Source: CAYWTX01 sp964461295
GTDB lineage: Bacteria; Planctomycetota; Phycisphaerae; SM23-33
DNA length: 7,878 nt
Direction of reading: 5' to 3'
Assembly: GCA_964461295.1 (NCBI GenBank)
Contig: CAYWTX010000143.1
Coordinates: 1 to 7,878 of the forward strand
Positions within the stretch are counted from its first letter, which is position 1. Each line of letters starts with the position of its first letter. This document shows, in pieces, positions 1 to 5,115 of this stretch. The notes under the pieces were generated by a model. It was not told the DNA's origin. It was given only the letters and a program-made list of their open reading frames with translations, and ran no database searches. A program made the translations under genes and the position numbers.

Positions 1-1427
1 ACGAGATGGGCGTGGTCTACATGCGCCATTACGACACCGGCATCGAGTGGGAACGCAAGGGCCCGCCGGACACGACGCGCATGCCCGACCTGATGAAGTT
101 CGTCGCCAAGGAGTCCGGCGTGGCCGAGTTCGCCCACGCGCCGTGGATCACCTTCGGCAAGTCGTCGCGCGGAAGCTTCCCGTTTCGCGCGGCCTGGCAC
201 TTCCCCGAACGCACCATCGCGACGATCTCCTACCACGGGGAAACGCCCACCTGGCCGGTGCCCGACTGGGTGAATTTCAAGGGCCAGACGATCCTCGAAG
301 TCAACGCCAACGGCGAGACCGAGTGGGGCGGCACGTGGTTCAACCACGTCCGGCCGTCGCTGCTGAACTATCGTGGTCAGAAGGGCTGGCTGGCGCATCA
401 GGTGGTGGCCAAAGGCGTGGGGCACGGCGACTATCCCGACGAAACGTCGGGCAAGGGCGACCCGACGCCGCGAATGAGGCGTGTGCGGATCTGGGAGTAT
501 CTGGCCTTGTTCGTCGATAAGGCGTTGGAACTGCGCGTGCCCAAGGACAAGTATCCGACGGACGGCCCCATCGAGCTTAGGCAGGTCGACGAGGCCGGGG
601 GGTACCTGATCGACCCGTTCGCGGTGGAGGATCTCTTCGGCGTGCCCCGCCTGCCGCTGCGCGAGGAGAACGGCGTGTACCTGAGCAACCCCGGCGACGC
701 CGTGCCGGTGAGCGGTTTCGCCGCGTTGGCGGCGCCAAAGGACTACACGGCGCCCGAGGGCGTGCCGGTGGTGAAGTTCGAGCCCGGCAAGAGCCCAAGG
801 CAGTGGATTCTGACCGAGAGCCTGAAGTACATCATGAAGGCCGACCCCATCAACGAGGCGGGCGGGTTCGCCAGGATCATGCCCAAGCCCGGCGACCAGG
901 TGACGATCGACGACAAGACGGCGACCTTCACGCCCATCACGCCCAAGCAGGTCGGCAAGAACGGGGGGATCGCGATGGCGAGCGGCCGGAACACGATGAT
1001 GGCCTTCACGGTCGTCGACATTCCGGAGAAGAGATTCGTCAAGGTTCAGCAGGGGTTCACGGCCGCCACGAGGATACAGATCATCCTGGGGGGCGTGCCG
1101 GTGCGGCACAAGCAGGTGCTGGAGTTGCAGCCGGGCAAGTACCCGATGCTGGTGGTGGTGCGGATGGGCGTATATTGGGATCGCATCGAGCCATCGCTGG
1201 CGGAGGCGACCGAGGCCGAGGTGGCGATGGCCAGGCAGATGCAGGCGGAGGAGGACAAGCGGGCGGCCGAGGAAGCGGCGATCAAAGCAAGGGGCGTCCA
1301 GGCCCCGAAGGTGCCGATCCACAAGGCCGTGGACGTGCCCAAGGAGAAGCGTGCCCGGATGTTCTGGGTGGCCGACAAGGAACAGGCCGACGCCTGGCTG
1401 GACTTGCACGCGAACCCGCTGAAGTAG
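1..1427 (+). CDS. Alpha/beta-hydrolase-fold protein (dienelactone hydrolase/esterase-like), 5' end cut by window edge
   Basis: The frame is open to the left edge, so the true start and any signal peptide lie outside; the first ATG inside is at position 6 (residue 1 here, 473 residues to the stop). Residues 51-56 (GKSSRG), after a hydrophobic strand (WITF) and before a helix containing AAWHFPER and the strand TIATISYHGE, match the layout of a hydrolase nucleophile elbow, with Ser53 the likely nucleophile. His140 in GVGHGDYPDE sits where a catalytic His is expected. Glu104 or Glu106, after strand TILEVNANGE, could be the acid. Residues of about 255-390 form a beta-rich C-terminal part that I do not recognise, followed by an Ala/Glu/Gln-rich, probably coiled stretch (about 398-425). 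The elbow has Arg where most hydrolases have Gly (GKSSR against GxSxG), so activity is not certain. Substrate unknown. The gene converges on the minus-strand operon with only 22 bases between stops. Confidence 0.6.
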   Translation, partial: EMGVVYMRHYDTGIEWERKGPPDTTRMPDLMKFVAKESGVAEFAHAPWITFGKSSRGSFPFRAAWHFPERTIATISYHGETPTWPVPDWVNFKGQTILEVNANGETEWGGTWFNHVRPSLLNYRGQKGWLAHQVVAKGVGHGDYPDETSGKGDPTPRMRRVRIWEYLALFVDKALELRVPKDKYPTDGPIELRQVDEAGGYLIDPFAVEDLFGVPRLPLREENGVYLSNPGDAVPVSGFAALAAPKDYTAPEGVPVVKFEPGKSPRQWILTESLKYIMKADPINEAGGFARIMPKPGDQVTIDDKTATFTPITPKQVGKNGGIAMASGRNTMMAFTVVDIPEKRFVKVQQGFTAATRIQIILGGVPVRHKQVLELQPGKYPMLVVVRMGVYWDRIEPSLAEATEAEVAMARQMQAEEDKRAAEEAAIKARGVQAPKVPIHKAVDVPKEKRARMFWVADKEQADAWLDLHANPLK

Positions 1428-1449
1428 GGCGGCCCCGTGGCGGACCGTA

Positions 1450-2232
1450 TTACAGTTGCAGGCTGAACTCGCGCCCGGCGATCTTGAGGTCAACTCGGTC
1501 GCGCTCGATCCTGAGGATTCGCGCGCCGTTGACGAGGTTGCCCGTTCGCACGGGGCGGTCATTGATGATGGCGACGTTCTCGTCAGGCCCGCAGACGATT
1601 CCGCTGAGCTTGAACTGGGAGATGTCGACGTAGGCGGCGGGGGGCTGGGATGGTCTGGGCGCGGGCGTCGTGGTCGGTTGGTTGGCGTCCAGGCGCCCGC
1701 CATGCCGGGCGGGGGTGCTCGCTTCATTGGGGTCCTGGCGAGGTGCATGCGACGGGTTGAGGACGCGGGGGCCGACCGTATTGACCGCCAGCATCGTCCT
1801 GGCGAGGGCGGCTTCGGTTTCCTTGCTGGGCGGTCCTGGCGACGGCGCCGCGGAGGCGGGAACGCCCGGAGTTCCAGGGCCTTGAGTTCCTGGGCTTCGG
1901 GAGGAAGCGCCGGAGGCCGTTTGTGCGTCGTGGTCGTTCTCGGCGACGGCGTTCCGGGGCGTCGTGGGCGATCCGCCCTCGTGCCAGACGTACCACGCTG
2001 ACGCGGCCAGACAGGCGAGGAAGCCGCCGGCGAGCATCAGGGTCGTGACGGCGCGGCTGTGAGGCTTCTGCTGCGGGTGGATCATGCTTTCGGGCGGCAG
2101 CTCGGGCGGCAGCGGCGGGGGGGGCGGGCCGGCGTCGGGCGAAGCGGGCAGCACCGTGAGGTTGTCGAAGTAGGACGAGCGGTTGAGCTTGTCGGCTTCG
2201 GCTCGTTTCAGGGCCTCGTTGATCAGGCTCAT
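1450..2232 (-). CDS. GspB-like (type II secretion system protein B) single-pass membrane protein
   Basis: A 260-residue protein read from an ATG at 2232. It opens with MSLINEALKRAEAD, a cytoplasmic helical segment, then a proline-rich stretch (about 36-47), one transmembrane helix at about 62-83 (hydrophobic, ending WYVW), a long Pro/Ala/Thr/Ser-rich linker (about 86-199) and a folded C-terminal domain at about 200-260. That last domain has the pattern of the T2SSB/GspB periplasmic domain: a FKLSGIV strand, a VAIINDRPVRTGN segment, then RILRIERDRVDLKIAGREFSL. In known systems GspB/ExeB works with the ATPase GspA/ExeA to carry or position the outer-membrane secretin through the peptidoglycan. 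The frame stays open upstream inside the ATPase gene, but the strong AAGGAGG seven bases before this ATG and the one-base overlap with the ATPase stop fix the start here. No other secretion or pilus gene is in the window, so the secretin partner is unknown. Confidence 0.8.
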   Translation of the reverse strand: MSLINEALKRAEADKLNRSSYFDNLTVLPASPDAGPPPPPLPPELPPESMIHPQQKPHSRAVTTLMLAGGFLACLAASAWYVWHEGGSPTTPRNAVAENDHDAQTASGASSRSPGTQGPGTPGVPASAAPSPGPPSKETEAALARTMLAVNTVGPRVLNPSHAPRQDPNEASTPARHGGRLDANQPTTTPAPRPSQPPAAYVDISQFKLSGIVCGPDENVAIINDRPVRTGNLVNGARILRIERDRVDLKIAGREFSLQL

Positions 2233-3053
2233 CAGCAGGCCTCCTTCAGTTCGTCGACGGCCGCCAGGACGATCCGCCTGTCGATCGTGTTGGTGCGGTA
2301 GACGTACCCGGCCAGCAGCGCCTTGTCGCTCAGGGCGTTCACCAGGCGCGGCGTGCCGTGCGAGAAGCGGAAGATTTCCCGCACGGCCGCGAAGTCGAAC
2401 CGGACCGCGTTCTGCTCGGCCTCCTCCTGTCCGGCCACCTTGAGCCGGTGGCGCAGATACTCGGCGGTGTCCTCCTCGGTCATGTTCTTGAGGTGGTAGC
2501 GGACGACGATGCGTTGGGCAAGTTGGCGAAGGGCGGGGTTGTTGAGCTTGTCGCGGAGTTCGGGCTGGCCGACGAGGACGATCTGGAGCAGCTTCTGGCG
2601 TTCGGTCTCGAGGTTGCTGAGCATGCGAACCGTTTCGAGCCCGGAGATGGACATGACCTGCGCCTCGTCGATGATGAGCACGGCGTCCTGGCCTGTGGAG
2701 TTGATTCGCAGGAGGAATTCGTTGAGGACCTTGAGATACCCCAAGCGGTCGCGGGCCGAACTGCTGATGCCGAACTCCTCGACGACGGCCCGCAGGAGCT
2801 GGGTGTCGCTGAGCATGGGGTTGAGGATCAAGGCGGTGTGGAAGCTGGAGGGCAGTTGGCGGAGCAGCACCCGGCAGAGCGTGCTTTTGCCGGCCCCGAC
2901 TTCGCCGGTGAGGCAACTGAATCCCTTCCGCTGCTGGATGCCGTAGAGCACGTGGTTGAGCGCCTCGCGGTGCTGGGCGGTCATGTAGAGGAACCGGGGA
3001 TCCGGGGTGATGTTGAAGGGTTCTTCGCGTAGGCGGTAGAACTCGATGTACAT
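2232..3053 (-). CDS. ExeA/GspA-type AAA ATPase
   Basis: A 273-residue ATPase of the ExeA/GspA family. The N-terminus (MYIEFYRLREEPFNITPDPRF) is the typical family opening. Walker A is GEVGAGKST at residues 50-58 and Walker B is VLIIDEAQ at 125-132. The LVGQPELRDKL segment fits sensor 1 and HGTPRLVNALSDKALL fits the sensor 2/winged region. In type II secretion, ExeA hydrolyses ATP in the cytoplasm and, with ExeB, helps deliver the secretin through peptidoglycan. Full-length ExeA continues with a transmembrane helix and a peptidoglycan-binding domain, which are absent here. This is the short cytoplasmic form, so membrane attachment must come from the co-transcribed GspB-like protein. Related short ATPases also serve polysaccharide export and pilus systems, so the exact pathway is open. 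The start lacks a strong ribosome site; GAGAG lies nine bases upstream. Confidence 0.88.
   Translation of the reverse strand: MYIEFYRLREEPFNITPDPRFLYMTAQHREALNHVLYGIQQRKGFSCLTGEVGAGKSTLCRVLLRQLPSSFHTALILNPMLSDTQLLRAVVEEFGISSSARDRLGYLKVLNEFLLRINSTGQDAVLIIDEAQVMSISGLETVRMLSNLETERQKLLQIVLVGQPELRDKLNNPALRQLAQRIVVRYHLKNMTEEDTAEYLRHRLKVAGQEEAEQNAVRFDFAAVREIFRFSHGTPRLVNALSDKALLAGYVYRTNTIDRRIVLAAVDELKEAC
2240..2246 (-). promoter_or_regulatory. Ribosome binding site of the GspB-like gene
   Basis: On the minus strand this reads AAGGAGG, a near-perfect Shine-Dalgarno sequence, seven bases before the ATG at 2232 and inside the last codons of the ATPase gene. Stop and start overlap as TGATG. This decides the start among several in-frame alternatives and suggests translational coupling of the two proteins. 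Confidence 0.85.
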
Positions 3054-3183
3054 CGCTGTGCTCTCTCGCTGCCTCTGGGGCGGCTAAAGGGTGCCGGTGT
3101 TCCGTACGCAGTGGTTACTTCGGCAGGCGGCGTGGGCCACTTAAACAGCAAAGACGGCAAAATCGATACAGGGGGCGCAGGGA

Positions 3184-3215
3184 GCGAGGAACCTGGGACT
3201 GTCCTGTCCTCTCGC
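3184..3215. repeat. Imperfect inverted repeat, possibly a REP-type extragenic palindrome
   Basis: GCGA at 3184-3187 pairs with TCGC at 3212-3215, and GGA (3188-3190) with TCC (3207-3209) after a two-base bulge. The centre contains GGACTGTCC (3196-3204), itself nearly self-complementary. The motif CCTGGGACTGTCC resembles, from memory, the REP sequences mobilised by REP-associated tyrosine transposases in planctomycetes and deltaproteobacteria. No transposase lies nearby, and no second copy was seen in this window, so the repeat status is a guess. Confidence 0.3.
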
Positions 3216-3314
3216 CGCGGGCGGCGCCCTCGGCTGAGCCAGGCCGCGAATTCCAGTTTGCGCTTAATGGTGGCGTTGAGGGAGGCCGATAAACCGTTGA
3301 GGTCGGCGAATCGC

Positions 3315-3320
3315 TATAAT
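3315..3320 (+). promoter_or_regulatory. Candidate -10 box (TATAAT) for the plus-strand gene string
   Basis: A perfect TATAAT in a GC-rich region, 127 bases before the ATG at 3448 and in the right orientation. The nearest -35-like sequence, TTGAGG at 3297-3302, is only 12 bases away instead of about 17, so the -35 half is weak. It would leave a leader of roughly 120 bases containing the hairpin at 3389-3404. Confidence 0.4.
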
Positions 3321-3388
3321 CAGAACCTGCGGCGGGCGAGTGCAGTAGTAACGCCGGCGAGGCGCCTTGGGTGTACATGCGGCCGATA

Positions 3389-3404
3389 GCGCCCAGTCGG
3401 GCGC
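3389..3404 (+). other. GC-rich leader hairpin before the Memo-AMMECR1 gene
   Basis: GCGCCC at 3389-3394 and GGGCGC at 3399-3404 form a perfect 6-bp stem with a four-base AGTC loop. It ends 43 bases before the start codon, with no following T run, so it is not a terminator. It could stabilise the leader or affect translation, or be incidental in GC-rich DNA. Confidence 0.3.
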
Positions 3405-3431
3405 GAGGCGGCGCCGGCGAAGTCAACACAC

Positions 3432-3439
3432 AGGAAAGG
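3432..3439 (+). promoter_or_regulatory. Ribosome binding site that sets the Memo-AMMECR1 start
   Basis: AGGAAAGG lies eight bases before the ATG at 3448. A longer in-frame reading from a TTG at 3367 has no such site and would place 27 residues in front of the lipoprotein signal, so the ATG at 3448 is preferred. Confidence 0.7.
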
Positions 3440-3447
3440 TAGCGTCC

Positions 3448-5103
3448 ATGAAGCGAGTGGCAGTGCTGCTGGCGGCGGGGTTGTGGATCGTGGGATGCGG
3501 TGGGGGCGCGGGCACGAGCGACGCCAACCGCGACGCCAACTCCAAGGGCGGCGTGGCGCGACCGGCGAGCCACAGCGGCGGCGGCGGCGCCGTCAGCATC
3601 GGCCTCGACAAGCCCGCCGACGGCGTCGTCCGCGAAGCGGCTGTCTCGGGGGCCTTCTACGCCAGCGACGCCAACCAGCTCGCTCGCGGGGTCGACCAGT
3701 TGCTCGCCCAGTCCGTCGCCGCCGCCCCGGGTCCGGTGCGCGGGTTGATCTGTCCGCACGCGGGCTACGTCTTCTCCGGGCTGACCGCCGCGGTCGGGCA
3801 CAAGCAGCTCATGGGCGCCGACGTGCAGACGGTGATCCTCCTGGCCTCGTCGCACACGGCCACGTATAGCGGCGCGGCCATACCGGCGGTGAAGGCGTTC
3901 CGCACGCCGCTGGGGCCGGTGCTGCTGTCGCCCAAGGCGGCTGCGCTTGCCGACAAGCCCCCGTTCTCGTCCACCCCCAAGGCGGACGTGCAGCGCCCCG
4001 GCGGCTGGGAGACCGCGCCCAAGGCCGCGCCCGCGGTCGGGAAGGACACGCCGCACACGTGGGACCACACCATCGAGGTGCAACTGCCGTTCCTGCAGCG
4101 GACGCTGAAGGACTTCCAGATCATCCCGATCCTGTTCGGGGAGGTGGATCCCGCGGCCGTGGCCGAGGCCCTGCTGCCGGTTCTGGACGACAAGACCGTG
4201 ATCGTCGTTTCGTCGGACCTGAGCCACTACAAGACGGACGAAGTGGCCCGGGCGGTGGACGGCTGCTGCGTCCAGGCCGTGCGCGAGATGGACGTCAAGG
4301 CGATGGCCCAGCAGGAGGCGTGCGGGAAGGGCCCGATCCTGACGCTGATGCACATCGCCAAGGCCCGCAACTGGAAGCCGATCTTCCTGGGCTACTCCAA
4401 CAGCGGCGACGTGAAGAACGGCGACAAGAGCCGCGTGGTGGGCTACATGGCCTTCGCGTTCGTCGAGGAGGGGCAGGCCAAGGACGAGCCGCTGGACGAG
4501 CAGGAGAAGGCGTTCCTGCTGAAGGCCGCGCGGATCGCCGCCACGGCGGCCGCCGAGAAGAAGCCCCTGCCCGGGCTGAACCGATCGAGCATGCCGCGAA
4601 AGCTGCTCGTGCCGCGCGGCGCCTTCACCACCCTGAACCTTGACGGCAAGCTCCGCGGCTGCGTCGGCTATACGCTGCCGGTCAAGCCGCTGTGCCAGGC
4701 GGTGATGGAGACGGCCGCCCTGGCGACCGTGAACGACAACCGGTTCAAGCCGGTCACGCCGGAAGAACTGGCCAAGTGCGAGGTGGACATCTCCGTTCTG
4801 ACCACGCCCAAGGGCATCTACTACAACGAGCCTTCCGACCTGCTGAAGAAGCTGCGCCCCAACATCGACGGCGTGGTGTTGCAGGTGGACAACCGCCAGG
4901 GGGTGTACCTGCCGGCTGTGTGGAAGGAAGTTCCCGAGCCCGACAAGTTCATGGACAGCCTGGCCCGCAAGGCGGGCTTGCCGGCCGACGCCTGGCGGCA
5001 CCCCTCGGCCCAGGTGTTGATCTTCCAGGCTGAGGAGTTCAAGGAATCGGCGGCGGCTTCGCAGCCGGCGGCGGCGGCGACGCAACCGGCGGCGAAGGGA
5101 TAG
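3448..5103 (+). CDS. Memo-AMMECR1 fusion lipoprotein (AmmeMemoRadiSam proteins B and A in one chain)
   Basis: A 551-residue fusion. Residues 1-17 are a lipoprotein signal: MKR, a hydrophobic core, then the lipobox IVGC with Cys17, followed by a Gly/Ser/Ala-rich tether to about residue 58. The Memo domain (about 62-337) begins REAAVSGAFY and contains CPHAGYVFSG (102-111, His104), LASSH (His136), WDHTIEVQLPF (205-215), SSDLSHY (255-261) and CGKGP (292-296). Human MEMO1 is thought to bind metal through two His and a Cys; His104 and His136 match the His pair, while Ser259 replaces the Cys, as is usual in bacterial relatives of this dioxygenase-like fold. The AMMECR1 domain (about 349-535) has LRGCVGY at 402-408, DNRFKPVTPEEL, DISVLT and GVYLPAVWKEV. 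The tail is Ala/Gln/Pro-rich. In AmmeMemoRadiSam sets these two proteins occur with a radical SAM enzyme; their biochemical role in bacteria is not established to my knowledge. Here the lipobox places the fusion on the outer face of the cytoplasmic membrane or in the outer membrane. It leads a gene string; the next start is 12 bases beyond its stop. Confidence 0.9.
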   Translation: MKRVAVLLAAGLWIVGCGGGAGTSDANRDANSKGGVARPASHSGGGGAVSIGLDKPADGVVREAAVSGAFYASDANQLARGVDQLLAQSVAAAPGPVRGLICPHAGYVFSGLTAAVGHKQLMGADVQTVILLASSHTATYSGAAIPAVKAFRTPLGPVLLSPKAAALADKPPFSSTPKADVQRPGGWETAPKAAPAVGKDTPHTWDHTIEVQLPFLQRTLKDFQIIPILFGEVDPAAVAEALLPVLDDKTVIVVSSDLSHYKTDEVARAVDGCCVQAVREMDVKAMAQQEACGKGPILTLMHIAKARNWKPIFLGYSNSGDVKNGDKSRVVGYMAFAFVEEGQAKDEPLDEQEKAFLLKAARIAATAAAEKKPLPGLNRSSMPRKLLVPRGAFTTLNLDGKLRGCVGYTLPVKPLCQAVMETAALATVNDNRFKPVTPEELAKCEVDISVLTTPKGIYYNEPSDLLKKLRPNIDGVVLQVDNRQGVYLPAVWKEVPEPDKFMDSLARKAGLPADAWRHPSAQVLIFQAEEFKESAAASQPAAAATQPAAKG

Positions 5104-5115
5104 GAAACTTCAGGC

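Larger units (their letters stand above)
3054..3447. other. Divergent intergenic region, no gene seen
   Basis: These 394 bases separate the start of the ATPase gene (left, minus strand) from the start of the Memo-AMMECR1 gene (right, plus strand), so promoters for both directions should lie here. A long minus-strand open frame crosses it, but it is antisense to the Memo-AMMECR1 gene and has no family features, so I do not count it. Local AT-rich patches stand out against the GC-rich background (around 3141-3175 and 3285-3325). The 9-base sequence CGCCGGCGA occurs twice in direct orientation (3352-3360 and 3412-3420). No convincing minus-strand promoter was found. Confidence 0.7.

Noticed and set aside
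2233..2916. Upstream extension of the GspB-like frame through the ATPase gene
   Set aside because: The extension is an out-of-frame shadow of the ATPase; the ATG at 2232 has a strong ribosome site and begins a recognisable N-terminus.
3115..5085. A 656-codon open frame on the minus strand
   Set aside because: It lies antisense to the well-supported Memo-AMMECR1 gene, its product is an Arg/Gly/His/Leu-rich string with no family motif, and such frames are common opposite GC-rich genes.
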